From assembly GCF_900445235.1 (NCBI RefSeq), contig NZ_UFSM01000001.1, forward strand, positions 2,495,501 to 2,559,500: a stretch of 64,000 nt of DNA, given 5' to 3'. Origin of the DNA: Aminobacter aminovorans (lineage in GTDB: Bacteria; Pseudomonadota; Alphaproteobacteria; Rhizobiales; Rhizobiaceae). This document shows positions 1 to 12,438 of this stretch, piece by piece; positions within the stretch are counted from its first letter, which is position 1, and each line of letters begins with the position of its first letter. The position numbers and the translations under genes were made by a program. The notes under the pieces were generated by a model, which saw only the letters and a program-made list of their open reading frames with translations, did no database searches and was not told the DNA's origin.

Positions 1-2
1 AC

Positions 3-1025
3 ATCACCTTCCGCACCGGCGGCGCGTTGATCACCTCGGCGCTGATCGTCTTCATCTTCGGGCCGGCGATCATCAACGCCCTTCGCCTCAGGCAAGGCAA
101 GGGCCAGCCGATCCGCGCCGACGGTCCGCAGACGCACTTCAAGAAGGCCGGTACACCGACCATGGGCGGCCTGATGATCCTTTGCGGCATCGTCGGTTCG
201 ACGCTTTTGTGGGCCAACATTACGTCGGTCTATGTCTGGGTGGTGCTGTTCGTCACGCTCGGCTTTGGCGCCATCGGCTTTTATGACGACTATCTCAAGG
301 TCACCAAACAGTCGCATCTCGGCCTCTCCGGCAAGGCGCGCCTCGGCATCGAGTTCGTTATCGCCGGCATTGCCGCCTGGGTCATCATGCGCAACGGCCA
401 GGCGCCTTTCTCGTCGTCGCTGACCTTCCCCTTCATCAAGGATTTCCTGCTCAATCTCGGCTGGTTCTTCATTCCCTTCGCCTGCTTCGTCGTCGTCGGC
501 GCCGGCAATGCGGTGAACCTGACCGACGGGCTCGACGGCCTTGCCATCGTTCCGATCATGATCGCGGCGGCATCGTTCGGCGTCATCGCCTATCTCTCGG
601 GTAACGCGGTCTTCGCCGAATACCTGCAGATCCACTTCGTGCCCGGAACCGGCGAACTCGCCGTCATCCTTGGCGCCGTCATCGGCGCCGGCCTCGGCTT
701 TCTCTGGTTCAACGCGCCGCCCGCCGCCATCTTCATGGGCGACACCGGCTCGCTGGCGCTTGGCGGCCTGATCGGCACAGTTGCAGTTGCCACCAAGCAC
801 GAGATCGTCATGGCCATCGTCGGCGGCTTGTTCGTGATGGAAGCGCTTTCGGTCATCATCCAGGTCGGCTTCTTCAAGATGACCGGCAAGCGGGTGTTCC
901 TCATGGCGCCGATCCACCACCATTTCGAAAAACTCGGCTGGACCGAGAGCCAGGTCGTCATCCGCTTCTGGATCATTGCTGTTATCCTGGCGCTGATCGG
1001 TCTTTCCACCCTCAAGCTGCGCTGA
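3..1025 (+). CDS. mraY: Phospho-N-acetylmuramoyl-pentapeptide transferase, 5' partial
   Basis: Inner-membrane enzyme that joins UDP-MurNAc-pentapeptide to undecaprenyl phosphate, giving lipid I. The reading frame is open from base 3, so the gene starts before the window; by comparison with the family about 20 N-terminal residues are missing. A TTG at 27 is in frame but unlikely to be the real start. Visible family motifs are the DDYLK loop, [21 protein letters not shown] and the cytoplasmic [12 protein letters not shown] histidine cluster, separated by about ten hydrophobic segments. murD follows after 7 bases, so the two are surely co-transcribed. The identification is firm. Confidence 0.97.
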   Translation: MTFRTGGALITSALIVFIFGPAIINALRLRQGKGQPIRADGPQTHFKKAGTPTMGGLMILCGIVGSTLLWANITSVYVWVVLFVTLGFGAIGFYDDYLKVTKQSHLGLSGKARLGIEFVIAGIAAWVIMRNGQAPFSSSLTFPFIKDFLLNLGWFFIPFACFVVVGAGNAVNLTDGLDGLAIVPIMIAAASFGVIAYLSGNAVFAEYLQIHFVPGTGELAVILGAVIGAGLGFLWFNAPPAAIFMGDTGSLALGGLIGTVAVATKHEIVMAIVGGLFVMEALSVIIQVGFFKMTGKRVFLMAPIHHHFEKLGWTESQVVIRFWIIAVILALIGLSTLKLR

Positions 1026-1032
1026 GGCTCCC

Positions 1033-2433
1033 ATGATCCCCGCGACGTCATTTCAGGGAAAGCGAGTGGCGCTCTTCGGCCTCGGCGGCTCGGGGATCGC
1101 GACTGCGCGTGCGCTCGCGGAAGGCGGGGCGGACGTGCTTGCCTGGGACGACAATCCCGAAAGCGTGGCGAAAGCTGCCGCGGAGGGCATTGCGACCGGC
1201 GACCTGCGCGGCGCCGACTGGGCCGGCATCGCGTCCTTCGTGCTGTCGCCGGGTGTGCCCTTGACGCACCCCAAGCCGCATTGGACGGTCGAACTGGCGC
1301 GTGGCGCCGGCGTCGAGGTCATCGGTGACATCGAGCTGTTCGCGCGCGAGCGCATCGCCACCGCGCGGACATCACCGTTCATCGCCATCACCGGCACCAA
1401 CGGCAAGTCGACGACGACGGCGCTGACCGCCCATATCCTGAATTCGGCGGGCCGCGACACGCAGATGGGCGGCAATATCGGCCGCGCCGTGATGACGCTC
1501 GATGCGCCGCAGCCGGATCGCCACTATGTCGTCGAGTGCTCTTCCTATCAGATCGACCTCGCACCCTCGATCAATCCGACCGCCGGCGTGCTGCTCAACC
1601 TGACGCCCGACCATCTCGACCGTCACGGCACGATGCAGCACTACGCTTCGATCAAGGAGCGCCTGGTTGCCGGCAGCGAAACCGCCATCATCGGGGTGGA
1701 CGACATCTACTGCGCCCAGATCGCCGACAGGCTCGAACGCGTCGGCAAGGAGGTCGTGCGCATTTCGAAGCGTCTTCCTTTGACCGACGGCTACTTCGCC
1801 GACGGCAGCGACCTGATGGAAGCAATCGACGGCCGCTACAGCCGCATCGCCTTCCTCGAAGGCATCGGCTCGCTGCGTGGCCAGCACAACGCCCAGAACG
1901 CGCTCGCGGCTGTTGCTGCCTGCCTCAAGGTCGGGCTCGACCTCGGTGAGATCCAGGCCGGTCTTGAAAGTTTCCCTGGTCTTGCCCACCGCATGGAGCA
2001 GGTCGGGCGCAAGGGACATGTCCTGTTCATCAACGATTCCAAGGCGACAAACGCCGACGCCGCGGCACCCGCACTGTCGAGCTTTCCACGCATCTACTGG
2101 ATAGCGGGCGGCCTGCCCAAGGAAGGCGGCATCGAGCCACTGCGCAGCCTGTTCCCGCGCATCGCCAAGGCCTATCTGATCGGCGAGGCCGCTCCGGCGT
2201 TTTCCGCGACGCTTGGCGAAGCGGTGCCTTACGAAATCTCGGGCACGCTGGCTGCCGCCGTCGAGCATGCGGCCGAGGATGCCGCCAAGGACGATACGAG
2301 CGAGGCGGTGGTGCTGCTGTCGCCAGCATGCGCCAGCTTTGACCAGTTCAAGAATTTCGAAATTCGCGGCGAAGCCTTCAGGCAAGCTGTGAATGCTATT
2401 GATGGCGTCAGCGCTATCGGAGGGGCAAGATAA
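1033..2433 (+). CDS. murD: UDP-N-acetylmuramoyl-L-alanine--D-glutamate ligase
   Basis: Cytoplasmic Mur ligase that adds D-glutamate to UDP-MurNAc-L-Ala using ATP. The 466-residue length fits the family. An N-terminal Rossmann-like domain ([12 protein letters not shown], about residues 12-23) is followed by the ATP loop GTNGKSTT at 121-128, the central ATPase domain, and a C-terminal ligase domain with [18 protein letters not shown]. It lies 7 bases after mraY. Its stop overlaps the start of ftsW by one base (TAATG), typical of translational coupling in this cluster. Confidence 0.97.
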   Translation: MIPATSFQGKRVALFGLGGSGIATARALAEGGADVLAWDDNPESVAKAAAEGIATGDLRGADWAGIASFVLSPGVPLTHPKPHWTVELARGAGVEVIGDIELFARERIATARTSPFIAITGTNGKSTTTALTAHILNSAGRDTQMGGNIGRAVMTLDAPQPDRHYVVECSSYQIDLAPSINPTAGVLLNLTPDHLDRHGTMQHYASIKERLVAGSETAIIGVDDIYCAQIADRLERVGKEVVRISKRLPLTDGYFADGSDLMEAIDGRYSRIAFLEGIGSLRGQHNAQNALAAVAACLKVGLDLGEIQAGLESFPGLAHRMEQVGRKGHVLFINDSKATNADAAAPALSSFPRIYWIAGGLPKEGGIEPLRSLFPRIAKAYLIGEAAPAFSATLGEAVPYEISGTLAAAVEHAAEDAAKDDTSEAVVLLSPACASFDQFKNFEIRGEAFRQAVNAIDGVSAIGGAR

Positions 2434-3587
2434 TGGCCAGCCGTCTCGACAGAAGTCCCGTCGCCTTGTGGTGGTGGACGGTCGACCGATGGTTCCTCGC
2501 GGCATTCCTGTCGCTGATGGGACTGGGCATCGTGCTTTCATTCGCCGCGAGCCCGGCGGTCGCCGAGCGCATCGGCCTCGACGGGTTCCATTTCGCGACC
2601 CGCCAGATCATCTTCACCATCCCGGCATTGGCGGTGATGATCGCCGTGTCGTTCCTCGAAACCAGGCAGATCAGGCGCATGGCGCTGGTGATGCTGTGCA
2701 TCATGCTGGTGATGATGGTCGCCGTGCTGTTTATCGGCGTCGAGGTCAAGGGCGCGCGGCGCTGGCTGTCGCTGGCCGGGGTCTCGATCCAGCCCTCCGA
2801 GTTCCTGAAGCCGGCCTTCGTTGTCATCTGCGCCTGGCTGTTTGCCGAGCATGACCGCCAGCCCGACATCCCCGGCAACCTGTTTGCCATGATCCTGCTC
2901 GGCCTGGTCGTCGCCTTGCTGGTCGCGCAGCCCGACCTTGGCCAGACCATGCTGGTTCTCGGCACCTGGGGCGTGATGTTCTTCATGGCCGGCATGTCGT
3001 GGTTCTGGATCATCGCGCTGGGCGTGGTCGGCGCCACCGGCCTGTTCGCCGCCTACACCATCTTTCCCCACGTCGCCGGTCGTATCGATCGCTTCCTGAC
3101 CGGCGAAGGCGACACCTTCCAGGTCGATATGGGGCGCGACGCCATCATCAATGGCGGCTGGTTCGGCGTCGGACCGGGCGAGGGCACCGTCAAGCGCGTC
3201 ATCCCTGACAGCCACGCCGACTTCGTCTTCTCTGTCGCCGGCGAGGAGTTCGGCATTATCCTGTGCTTGATCATCATGGCGATCTTCGCCTTCATCGTGC
3301 TGCGCGGCCTGCGCACCGCGCTCAGGGAGCATGACGACTTTACCCGTTATGCGGTGGCTGGCCTCGTCGTCGTCTTCGGCTTCCAGTCGGTCATCAATAT
3401 GGGTGTGAACCTGCAGCTGATGCCCGCCAAGGGCATGACGCTGCCCTTCATTTCCTATGGCGGCTCGTCGCTCATCGCCATCGCCATTTCGATGGGCATG
3501 GTGCTGTCCTTGACCCGCAAGAAGCCCGAGAAGCTCAGGCCGGGCGGGTTCTCCGCCATGCCGCGCCACGCGGTTCCGGCCGAATAA
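2433..3587 (+). CDS. ftsW: SEDS-family septal peptidoglycan glycosyltransferase FtsW
   Basis: Polytopic inner-membrane protein of the SEDS family, which polymerises glycan strands at the septum together with a class B PBP. The 384 residues contain about ten hydrophobic segments. The late signature around [21 protein letters not shown] (about residues 329-348) is diagnostic for FtsW/RodA. Its place between murD and murG identifies it as FtsW rather than RodA. The start overlaps the murD stop by one base, and murG begins one base after its stop. Confidence 0.96.
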   Translation: MASRLDRSPVALWWWTVDRWFLAAFLSLMGLGIVLSFAASPAVAERIGLDGFHFATRQIIFTIPALAVMIAVSFLETRQIRRMALVMLCIMLVMMVAVLFIGVEVKGARRWLSLAGVSIQPSEFLKPAFVVICAWLFAEHDRQPDIPGNLFAMILLGLVVALLVAQPDLGQTMLVLGTWGVMFFMAGMSWFWIIALGVVGATGLFAAYTIFPHVAGRIDRFLTGEGDTFQVDMGRDAIINGGWFGVGPGEGTVKRVIPDSHADFVFSVAGEEFGIILCLIIMAIFAFIVLRGLRTALREHDDFTRYAVAGLVVVFGFQSVINMGVNLQLMPAKGMTLPFISYGGSSLIAIAISMGMVLSLTRKKPEKLRPGGFSAMPRHAVPAE

Positions 3588-3588
3588 C

Positions 3589-4712
3589 ATGGCCAAGGGA
3601 ACTATCATGCTTGCCGCCGGAGGGACCGGCGGCCATCTCTTTCCGGCCGAGGCGCTGGCGCATGAACTGACCGCGCGCGGCTGGCAGGTGCATCTCGCCA
3701 CCGACGACCGTGCCGAGCGCTTCGCCGGCAAGTTCCCCGCTGCGGCCATTCATCCGATTTCGTCGTCCACCATCGGCTCTAAGAACCCGATTGCGCTGCT
3801 GCGCGCCTTCTGGAGCATCTGGCGCGGCGTACGCCAGGCCTCGAAGGTCATCGCCGCCATCAAGCCTTCGGTCGTCATAGGCTTCGGCGGCTATCCGACG
3901 CTGCCGCCGCTCTATGCTGCAACCCGCCGCAGCGTGCCGTCTATGGTCCATGAACAGAACGCCGTGATGGGCCGTGCCAACAAGGCGCTCGCCAGCAAGG
4001 TCGATGCGGTTGCCGGCGGGTTTCTGCCTGAGAATGCGGGTGCCAACAGCGCCAAGGTCGTCGTGACAGGCAATCCGGTGCGGCCGGCGGTGATCGAGGC
4101 AGCACAGACGCCTTATGCGGTGTCGACGGGCTCGGATGCCTTCAACCTTCTCGTCTTCGGCGGCAGCCAGGGCGCGCAGTTCTTCTCCGATGCGGTTCCC
4201 GGTGCCATAGCACTGCTGAGCGAAGCGCAGCGCAAGCGCCTTCGCGTCACTCAGCAGGCACGTGTCGAGGACGCCGACAAGGTCAAGGCGGCTTACGCCA
4301 AGCTCGGCATCGCTGCCGACGTGTCGCCGTTCTTCGGCGACATGGCGCAGCGCATGGCGGCGGCACAGCTGGTGATTTCGCGTTCGGGCGCCTCGACGGT
4401 CTCCGAGATCGCGGTCATCGGCCGTCCGGCATTTCTGGTGCCCTATCCCTACGCGCTCGACCACGACCAGGCAGCCAATGCAGCGCGGTTGGCCGCGGCC
4501 GGCGGCGGCGAGGTGCACCCGCAGGCAACACTTTCGGCGGAGCGTATTGCCGACCTGATCGGCGGCGCGATGGACGATCCGGCGCGCATGGCCACCATGG
4601 CGGCTGCCGCTAAGTCAGTCGGCAAAGCGGATGCCACACGGTTGCTCGCCGACCTCGCAGAGGCTATTGCGTCCAAAATACCCGTTGCGGAATTCAGGAA
4701 GGGAGTGCGGCC

Positions 4713-4716
<4 letters not shown>
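3589..4716 (+). CDS. murG: UDP-N-acetylglucosamine--lipid I GlcNAc transferase
   Basis: Membrane-associated GT28 glycosyltransferase that converts lipid I to lipid II. The 375-residue protein begins with the glycine-rich [12 protein letters not shown] motif (about residues 9-20), which contacts the lipid-linked acceptor. The C-terminal Rossmann domain has [12 protein letters not shown] and the donor-binding [11 protein letters not shown]. The ATG is one base after the ftsW stop. The 3' end overlaps murC by four bases (ATGA). A phase-shifted open frame on the opposite strand is only a coding shadow. Confidence 0.97.
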
Positions 4717-6115
<1,399 letters not shown>

Positions 6116-6119
<4 letters not shown>

Positions 6120-7081
6120 TCGGAGGCGAGGCGCTCATTGCCAAGCTGGGCGACCGGCTTGCCGGCCTGCGCGGACGTATCACGCCCAGCGCGGAGATGG
6201 AAAAGATCACCTGGTTTCGCGCCGGTGGCTTGGCCCAGGCGCTGTTCCAGCCTGCCGACGAAGAGGATCTCGCTGCCTTTCTGAAGGCGGTACCTGAAGA
6301 AATCCCAGTGATGGTCGTCGGCATCGGCTCCAACCTTCTGGTGCGCGAGGGGGGCATTCCGGGTTTCGTCGTTCGCCTGTCTGCCAAGGGTTTTGGCGAG
6401 GCCGAGGCGATTTCGGCGACCGGTATCAAGGCCGGCGCTGCGACACCCGACAAGCGCGTGGCTGCCCTTGCGCATGACAGCGGCATCGGCGGCTTCCATT
6501 TCTACCATGGCATTCCCGGTGCCATCGGTGGCGCCTTGCGGATGAATGCGGGTGCCAATGGCGTCGAGACGCGCGAACGCGTCGTCGAGGTCCGCGCGCT
6601 CGATCGCAAGGGCGATCTGCACCTGCTGTCCAATGGCGACATGGGTTACAGCTACCGTCATTCGGCGGCGGCTGCCGAGCTGATCTTCACCTCGGCGACC
6701 TTCGAGGGGTATGCCGAGGACAAGGACGCAATCAAGGCAGCGATGGATGCGGTCCAGCATCATCGCGAAACGGTGCAGCCGATCCGTGAAAAAACGGGCG
6801 GCTCGACCTTCAAGAATCCCGAGGGGACCTCGGCCTGGAAGGAAATCGACAACGCCGGCTGCCGCGGACTGATGATCGGCGGCGCTCAGATGTCGCCGCT
6901 GCATTGCAATTTCATGATCAACACCGGTAACGCCACCGGCTACGATCTGGAGTATCTCGGCGAGACCGTGCGCAGCCGCGTGCTCGAGAATTCAGGCATA
7001 CGCCTGCAGTGGGAAATCAAACGCCTCGGCCACTTCAAGCCTGGCCACGAAGTGCAGGAATTCTTGGGGCAATTGCTCTAA
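6116..7081 (+). CDS. murB: UDP-N-acetylenolpyruvoylglucosamine reductase
   Basis: FAD flavoprotein that reduces UDP-GlcNAc-enolpyruvate to UDP-MurNAc with NADPH. I place the start at GTG 6116, inside the murC stop (GTGA overlap), giving 321 residues beginning [19 protein letters not shown]-type start at 6074 would add 14 unlikely residues. The FAD-binding stretch [17 protein letters not shown] and the C-terminal [10 protein letters not shown] and [19 protein letters not shown] motifs are visible; the serine in GGSTF is the usual catalytic position. A strong terminator follows 60 bases after the stop. Confidence 0.96.
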
Positions 7082-7140
7082 CGGCGACCAATCCGGCAGG
7101 CCTGTCGGGCGCATCAAAACCACCTGAAACGACGATTGTC

Positions 7141-7175
7141 AAAAGGCCTCGGCGCATCCTCGCCGGGGCCTTTTT
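7141..7175 (+). terminator. Rho-independent terminator after murB
   Basis: A 14-bp stem (7141-7154 with 7161-7174, one G-T pair), a six-base loop and a T run lie 60 bases after the murB stop. The A run on the left arm lets it work on either strand. It suggests that the mraY-murB block ends here and that ddl-ftsQ-ftsA-ftsZ has its own promoter in the following gap. Confidence 0.88.
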
Positions 7176-7429
7176 GCGACCTGAATTCCGCCTTTTCCAG
7201 TGGTCATCCTGCAGGTCATCGGAGGCCGCATTGGTCATGAAATTGCAACGAATTTCAATCGGCTCTTGCCACGGAATCAAGTCTCTGATTCTCTGACCTA
7301 AAGCGTTTCCTGATTTGAGTCGCGTGACGCGTAGCCCGCGTTTCCAGCCGGAGGTACCAACTTCCGGGTGCTCTTATTTAGCCTTTGGAAACAAGGCGTT
7401 GTGTCTGAGTCGAGAGGGGATCTCAGGGG
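7176..7429. promoter_or_regulatory. Noncoding gap before ddl: presumed promoter region and small inverted repeat
   Basis: The stretch from the murB stop to ddl (348 bases) has no supportable gene. After the terminator it holds an inverted repeat GAATCA-N6-TGATTC at 7274-7291, followed by AAAGCGTTTCCTGATT, which resembles the degenerate AGCGTTT...GATT palindromes scattered through rhizobial genomes. The promoter of ddl-ftsQAZ is expected here, but I cannot assign -35 and -10 boxes. Confidence 0.5.
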
Positions 7430-8356
7430 ATGAAGTCAAAGCACGTCGCTGTCCTGATGGGCGGGTTTTCGTCCGAGCGGCCTGTGTCCCTGTCGTCTGG
7501 CAATGCCTGCGCCGAAGCGCTCGAGCAGGTGGGCTATCAGGTCACGCGAGTGGATGTCGACCGCGATGTCGGCGCGGTGCTTTCGGCGCTCGAGCCGGAT
7601 GTCGCGTTCAATGCCCTGCATGGCCCTTTTGGCGAAGACGGCACCATTCAGGGCATCCTCGAATATCTCGGCATTCACTATACCCATTCCGGCGTGCTGG
7701 CCTCAGCCCTGGCGATGAACAAGGAGCAGTCGAAGAAGGTGGCCAAGGCTGCCGGCATTCCGATTGCTGAATCGCGGGTTCTCGACCGTTTCGCCATCGG
7801 CAACCAGCATCCGATGAAGCCGCCTTACGTGGTCAAGCCGGTGTCGGAAGGGTCGAGCTTCGGCGTGGTCATCGTCAAGGAAGACCAGTCGCATCCGCCG
7901 CAGGTCATCTCGTCGCCGGAATGGCGCTACGGCGATACCGTGATGGTCGAGCGCTACGTCCATGGCCGTGAGTTGACCTGCGCGGTCATGGGTGACGTCG
8001 CGCTCGGCGTCTGCGAGATCGTCCCGACAGGTCACGCCTTCTACGATTATGATTCAAAATATGTCGCCGGGGGATCAAAGCACGAATGCCCCGCGAAAGT
8101 TTCACCGAATATTTACCAAAAAATACAAACACTGGCGCTTAAGGCTCACCAAGCGATCGGGTGCCGGGGCGTCTCCCGGTCGGACTTCCGGTACGACGAC
8201 CGCCATTCCGAAAATGGAGAGGTCGTCTGGCTGGAGGTTAACACGCAACCCGGCATGACGCCGACGTCTTTGGTGCCTGAGATTGCCGCCCAAGCCGGGC
8301 ATTCGTTTGGTGAGTTGTTGAGTTGGATGGTGGAGGACGCTTCGTGTTTGCGTTGA
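7430..8356 (+). CDS. ddl: D-alanine--D-alanine ligase
   Basis: ATP-grasp ligase that makes the D-Ala-D-Ala dipeptide of the peptidoglycan stem. The 308-residue length is normal. Seen: [14 protein letters not shown] at the N terminus, [15 protein letters not shown] (D-Ala site), [11 protein letters not shown] (ATP-grasp loop) and [18 protein letters not shown] (metal and ATP site). The ATG follows a purine-rich AGGGG. The coding sequence has an AT-rich patch around 8041-8140 with codons such as ATA, AAA and AAT that its neighbours avoid, although the protein motifs are intact. ftsQ overlaps its 3' end. Confidence 0.96.
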   Translation: MKSKHVAVLMGGFSSERPVSLSSGNACAEALEQVGYQVTRVDVDRDVGAVLSALEPDVAFNALHGPFGEDGTIQGILEYLGIHYTHSGVLASALAMNKEQSKKVAKAAGIPIAESRVLDRFAIGNQHPMKPPYVVKPVSEGSSFGVVIVKEDQSHPPQVISSPEWRYGDTVMVERYVHGRELTCAVMGDVALGVCEIVPTGHAFYDYDSKYVAGGSKHECPAKVSPNIYQKIQTLALKAHQAIGCRGVSRSDFRYDDRHSENGEVVWLEVNTQPGMTPTSLVPEIAAQAGHSFGELLSWMVEDASCLR

Positions 8357-9285
8357 GATCGGGACAGAACAGAAGGATGGGTGGCGCTGCGCCGCGCGTC
8401 TTCGGGCTGTCCTTGTCCGCGGAGCATTTCGTGCTGCCGCGGCTGCTGCGCAAGCCGGTTCGGATGTTGTCGCGCTTTGGGCGTGGGGAGTTCACTCCTC
8501 CGCCCTATGCTGCGTCGATGCTGACGGCTGCGTTCCTTGCCGCAAGCTCGCTCTATGGTGCCTATCTCGGTGGCCACTTCCCGGCGATGGTTCAGGGCGT
8601 GACCGCCCGCAGCGGTTTCGCCGTCGACCAGATCAAGGTTTCGGGCAATCGCGAAACCTCCGAAATCGATATTCTCGACAAGCTCGAGCTCGACGGCTGG
8701 ACCTCGCTCGTCGGTTTCAATCCGGAAGAGGCGCGCGAGCGCATCGTCAGTCTGCCCTGGGTTCGCGATGCTGCCGTGCGCAAGGTCTATCCCGACACCA
8801 TCGAGGTTCGCATCGACGAGCGCGATGCCTTTGCGATCTGGCAGCATGGCAGCCAGCTCAGCGTCGTCGAAAAGGACGGCAAGATCATCGCCCCCTACGC
8901 TGGCGGGCGCCAGGCCACGCTGCCTCTGGTCATCGGCTTTGGCGCCGCCGACCGGGCTGCCGACTTCGTCGCCAGGGTTCAGGCATTCCCCGAGCTGGCC
9001 GCCCGTGTGAAGGGCTACATCCGCGTCGGCGAGCGCCGCTGGGATCTGCGCCTCGACAACGGAATCACCGTCAAGCTGCCCGAGAATCAGGTCGATGCAG
9101 CACTTGCGGATCTTGCCGACCTCGACCGCGAGAATGCGCTTTTGACGCGCGACATCTCCGCCGTCGACATGCGCTTTGGCGACCGGCTGGTGGTGCAGCT
9201 CACGCCGGAGGCTGCCGAGCGTCGTGCTACTGCGCTGAATGCCAAGCCCAAGGCCGTCAAGGCGAAGGTGGAGAAGAGAATATGA
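8344..9285 (+). CDS. ftsQ: Cell division protein FtsQ
   Basis: Bitopic inner-membrane divisome protein linking early cytoplasmic and late periplasmic parts. I choose GTG 8344 because a clear GGAGGA (8331-8336) sits about 7 bases upstream; this gives 313 residues and a 13-base overlap with ddl. The protein has a cytoplasmic N terminus of about 55 residues, one hydrophobic segment (about 57-78), a POTRA domain beginning [11 protein letters not shown], and the FtsQ/DivIB beta domain. The basic C-terminal tail is rich in Ala and Lys. It overlaps ftsA by ATGA. Confidence 0.93.
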   Translation: MFALRSGQNRRMGGAAPRVFGLSLSAEHFVLPRLLRKPVRMLSRFGRGEFTPPPYAASMLTAAFLAASSLYGAYLGGHFPAMVQGVTARSGFAVDQIKVSGNRETSEIDILDKLELDGWTSLVGFNPEEARERIVSLPWVRDAAVRKVYPDTIEVRIDERDAFAIWQHGSQLSVVEKDGKIIAPYAGGRQATLPLVIGFGAADRAADFVARVQAFPELAARVKGYIRVGERRWDLRLDNGITVKLPENQVDAALADLADLDRENALLTRDISAVDMRFGDRLVVQLTPEAAERRATALNAKPKAVKAKVEKRI

Positions 9286-10592
9286 GCTGGCTCGGCGGTC
9301 AAAAAGATCCGGTTTCGCGTCGCTCGGGCATCCTCACGGTGCTCGATGTCGGTTCGAACAAGGTCTGCTGCGTGGTCGCAAAGCTGAAGCCGGCCGAAGG
9401 CAGTCAGTTGCTCAAGGGTCGCACCCATCAGGCCCAGGTCATCGGCATCGGTCATCAGAAATCGCAGGGTGTGAAGTCGGGCGTGGTCGTCGATCTCGAC
9501 CGCGCCGAGCACGCCATCCGTCTCGCTGTCGATGCTGCCGAGCGCATGGCCGGGCTCACCGCCGACTCGTTGATCGTCAACCTGTCCGCCGGCCGTATCA
9601 AGAGCGAGTCGTTCTCGGCGACGATCAATCTTGGTGGCCATGAGGTCGACGAATCCGACGTCCAGCGCGTGCTTGCCGCCGGCGCCAAGCAGGCGCTCCG
9701 GGCCGAGCGCGATGTCATACATTCGCTGCCTGTCGCCTTTTCGCTCGATGCCGAGCGTGGCGTGCGCGATCCGCGCCGCATGGTTGGCGACACGCTCGGC
9801 GTCGACATGCACGTGCTGACAGGCGATTCGGCGCCGATGCGAAATCTCGAGCTCTGTATCAACCGCTCGCACCTCTCGGTCGAGTACATGGTTGCCACGC
9901 CTTATGCTAGCGGCCTTGCAGCACTCGTCGACGACGAGCTCGAAATGGGCGCTGCCTGCATCGACATGGGTGGCGGCACGACCACGCTTTCGGTCTTCTC
10001 CGAGGGCCGTTTCGTCCATGCCGACGCCATCCCGGTCGGCGGCAATCATGTCACCATGGACATGGCCAAGGGGCTGTCGACGCGTCTCGACGATGCCGAG
10101 CGGCTCAAGGTCATGCACGGTTCTGCGCTGCCCGGCACCACCGACGACCGCGACCTGATCAGCATCCAGCCAATCGGCGTCGATGACAACGAAGTTCCGC
10201 TGCAGATCCCCCGTTCGGTAATGGCGCGCATCATCCGCGCCCGCATCGACGAGACGCTGGAACTCCTGCGCGACCGGCTCAACAAGTCGGGCTACGGCAA
10301 TGCTGTCGGCAAGCGCGTCGTTCTGACCGGTGGCGCCAGCCAACTCGTCGGCCTGCCCGAGGCCGCTCGTCGCATTCTCGGCCGCAATGTGCGCATCGGC
10401 CGCCCGCTTGGCGTGGCAGGTCTTCCGGAGGCGGCCAAGGGGCCGGCTTTCGCGACCGCCGTCGGGCTTCTCATCTACCCGCAGATGGCCGGCATCGAGA
10501 GCCAGTCTGCGAAAGGGATTTCCCGTTACAGGGCAACGGGAACTGGCGGAAAACTGCATCGCATGAGTCAGTGGTTGAGAGACAGTTTTTAG
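9282..10592 (+). CDS. ftsA: Cell division protein FtsA
   Basis: Actin-like ATPase that tethers FtsZ to the membrane and recruits later divisome proteins. The 436 residues contain LTVLDVGSNKVCCVVAKL (phosphate 1), the SHS2 region, ACIDMGGGTTTLSVF (phosphate 2) and VVLTGGASQLVGLPE (adenosine motif). The C terminus (HRMSQWLRDSF) fits the amphipathic membrane-targeting helix of FtsA. ATGA overlap with ftsQ; ftsZ follows after 70 bases. Confidence 0.97.
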   Translation: MSWLGGQKDPVSRRSGILTVLDVGSNKVCCVVAKLKPAEGSQLLKGRTHQAQVIGIGHQKSQGVKSGVVVDLDRAEHAIRLAVDAAERMAGLTADSLIVNLSAGRIKSESFSATINLGGHEVDESDVQRVLAAGAKQALRAERDVIHSLPVAFSLDAERGVRDPRRMVGDTLGVDMHVLTGDSAPMRNLELCINRSHLSVEYMVATPYASGLAALVDDELEMGAACIDMGGGTTTLSVFSEGRFVHADAIPVGGNHVTMDMAKGLSTRLDDAERLKVMHGSALPGTTDDRDLISIQPIGVDDNEVPLQIPRSVMARIIRARIDETLELLRDRLNKSGYGNAVGKRVVLTGGASQLVGLPEAARRILGRNVRIGRPLGVAGLPEAAKGPAFATAVGLLIYPQMAGIESQSAKGISRYRATGTGGKLHRMSQWLRDSF

Positions 10593-10662
10593 GAATTGAC
10601 GGGGGCAGCCCCATAAACGGCCGCACGGCGAAGCGGTTCGAAAGGCAAAAAGGACGAGGACT

Positions 10663-12351
10663 ATGACGATCAATCTGCAGAAGCCGGACATCACCGAGCT
10701 CAAGCCCCGCATCACCGTGTTCGGTGTCGGCGGCGGCGGCGGCAATGCCGTCAACAACATGATCACTGCTGGTCTGCGCGGCGTCGAGTTCGTCGTAGCC
10801 AACACCGATGCGCAGGCACTCACCATGTCGAAGGCCGAGCGCCTCATCCAGCTCGGCGCGCATGTCACCGAGGGCCTGGGCGCGGGTTCGCAGCCGGAAG
10901 TCGGTCGCGCCGCCGCTGAAGAGTGCATCGACGAGATCATCGACCACTTGTCGAACACGCACATGTGCTTCGTCACCGCCGGCATGGGCGGCGGCACCGG
11001 CACCGGTGCTGCTCCGGTCGTCGCCCGCGCCGCTCGCGAGAAGGGCATCCTGACCGTCGGCGTCGTCACCAAGCCGTTCCACTTCGAAGGCCAGCGCCGC
11101 ATGAAGACGGCCGACTACGGCATCGAGGAGCTGCAGAAGTGCGTCGACACGCTGATCGTCATCCCGAACCAGAACCTGTTCCGTCTGGCCAATGACAAGA
11201 CGACCTTCGCGGACGCCTTCGCCATGGCCGACCAGGTGCTGTATTCCGGCGTCGCCTGCATCACCGACCTGATGGTGAAGGAAGGCCTAATCAACCTCGA
11301 CTTCGCCGACGTCCGTTCGGTGATGCGCGAAATGGGCAAGGCCATGATGGGTACCGGCGAAGCTTCGGGCGAGGGCCGTGCAATGGCCGCTGCCGAAGCA
11401 GCGATCGCCAACCCGCTGCTCGACGAGACCTCGATGAAGGGCGCCAAGGGCCTGCTGATCTCGATCACCGGCGGCCGCGACCTGACCCTGTTCGAAGTCG
11501 ACGAAGCTGCGACCCGCATCCGTGAGGAAGTCGATCAGGACGCCAACATCATCCTGGGCGCCACCTTCGACGAAGACCTCGAAGGTGTCATCCGCGTGTC
11601 GGTCGTCGCCACCGGCATCGACAAGTCGGCCGCCGACATGGCTGCTGCGCCGCTGACCATCCGCCAGGCGCCGAAGCCGGCCCAGCGTCAGGTCGAGGCA
11701 CCGCGTCCTGTGGTGCAAGCTGCTCCTGTCGAACAGCCGCGGATGGAAGTGCGCACCAACGACCCGGTCGCCGAGGCCATCCGCCTTGCCGAAGCCAATG
11801 CAGCAGCGATGCAGCCGCGTCCCGCCGCTCCGCAGGGCGACGACTTCCGCCCGCAGAGCAAGCTGTTTGCAGCTCCGCCCGCTCAGCCGCAGGCACAGCA
11901 GTACCAGCCGCAGCAGTTCCAGCAGCCCGCGCCGCAGCCGGTGGCCCAGCCACAGGTGGCTCCCCAGCGGGAAATGATGCAGCCAGCCCAGGTTCAGCCG
12001 CGCATGCCGCGCGTCGAGGACTTCCCGCCGATGGTGAAGGCCGAGGTGGAAGCCAAGGCACAGCCGGCCGAGCATCATGAGGACCGCGGTCCGATGGGCC
12101 TGCTCAAGCGTCTGACCAGCGGTCTGACCCGTCGGGAGGAAGAACCTGCACGCCTGCAGCCGGCGCAGCCGCGCGAGCCCAAGCTGCGCCAGCCGGCGCC
12201 CGAGCAGCGCCGCATGACCAGCCAGGAATCGCAGCTCTACGCACCGCGCCGCGGACAGCTCGACGAGCATGGTCGCTTGGCACCGCAGGCACGGACTCAG
12301 GAAGACGACCAGCTGGAGATTCCGGCGTTCCTTCGCCGGCAAGCCAACTGA
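10663..12351 (+). CDS. ftsZ: Cell division protein FtsZ with long C-terminal linker
   Basis: Tubulin-like GTPase that forms the Z ring. The GTPase core is about 320 residues: GGGGGNAVN at 23-31, the tubulin signature [10 protein letters not shown] at about 107-116, and the T7 catalytic loop INLDFADV near 210. It is followed by a Gln/Pro/Ala-rich disordered linker of roughly 200 residues and a conserved C-terminal peptide, [15 protein letters not shown], the expected FtsA-binding tail. The total of 562 residues is long compared with E. coli (about 380) but usual for rhizobial FtsZ1. SD-like AAAGGACGAGG precedes the ATG. Confidence 0.97.
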   Translation: MTINLQKPDITELKPRITVFGVGGGGGNAVNNMITAGLRGVEFVVANTDAQALTMSKAERLIQLGAHVTEGLGAGSQPEVGRAAAEECIDEIIDHLSNTHMCFVTAGMGGGTGTGAAPVVARAAREKGILTVGVVTKPFHFEGQRRMKTADYGIEELQKCVDTLIVIPNQNLFRLANDKTTFADAFAMADQVLYSGVACITDLMVKEGLINLDFADVRSVMREMGKAMMGTGEASGEGRAMAAAEAAIANPLLDETSMKGAKGLLISITGGRDLTLFEVDEAATRIREEVDQDANIILGATFDEDLEGVIRVSVVATGIDKSAADMAAAPLTIRQAPKPAQRQVEAPRPVVQAAPVEQPRMEVRTNDPVAEAIRLAEANAAAMQPRPAAPQGDDFRPQSKLFAAPPAQPQAQQYQPQQFQQPAPQPVAQPQVAPQREMMQPAQVQPRMPRVEDFPPMVKAEVEAKAQPAEHHEDRGPMGLLKRLTSGLTRREEEPARLQPAQPREPKLRQPAPEQRRMTSQESQLYAPRRGQLDEHGRLAPQARTQEDDQLEIPAFLRRQAN

Positions 12352-12378
12352 TCTGTGAACGGCCGGTAACACTCTTTG

Positions 12379-12407
12379 AAAGGCGGGCGTCTCGACGCTC
12401 GCCTTTT
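12379..12407 (+). terminator. Rho-independent terminator after ftsZ
   Basis: A 12-bp stem (12379-12390 with 12395-12406, one G-T pair) with a CTCG loop and a short T run lies 27 bases after the ftsZ stop. It closes the ddl-ftsZ unit and separates it from lpxC. Confidence 0.85.
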
Positions 12408-12420
12408 GATCTGAAAAGGT

Positions 12421-12438
12421 AAGTCAAATCATTGACTT
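12421..12438. promoter_or_regulatory. Perfect inverted repeat upstream of lpxC
   Basis: AAGTCAA-ATCA-TTGACTT is a perfect 7-bp inverted repeat with a 4-base spacer, 14 bases after the ftsZ terminator and about 190 bases before lpxC. The right arm contains TTGAC, so it may overlap a -35 element. It could be a regulator binding site; no regulator is identified. Confidence 0.4.

Noticed and set aside
7274..7316. CtrA-type or cell-cycle regulator box before ddl
   Set aside because: No TTAA-N7-TTAA match; the inverted repeat is short and degenerate.
9087..11102. 671-codon open frame on the minus strand across ftsQ, ftsA and ftsZ
   Set aside because: It is a phase shadow of GC-rich coding DNA; the plus-strand genes carry all the family motifs.
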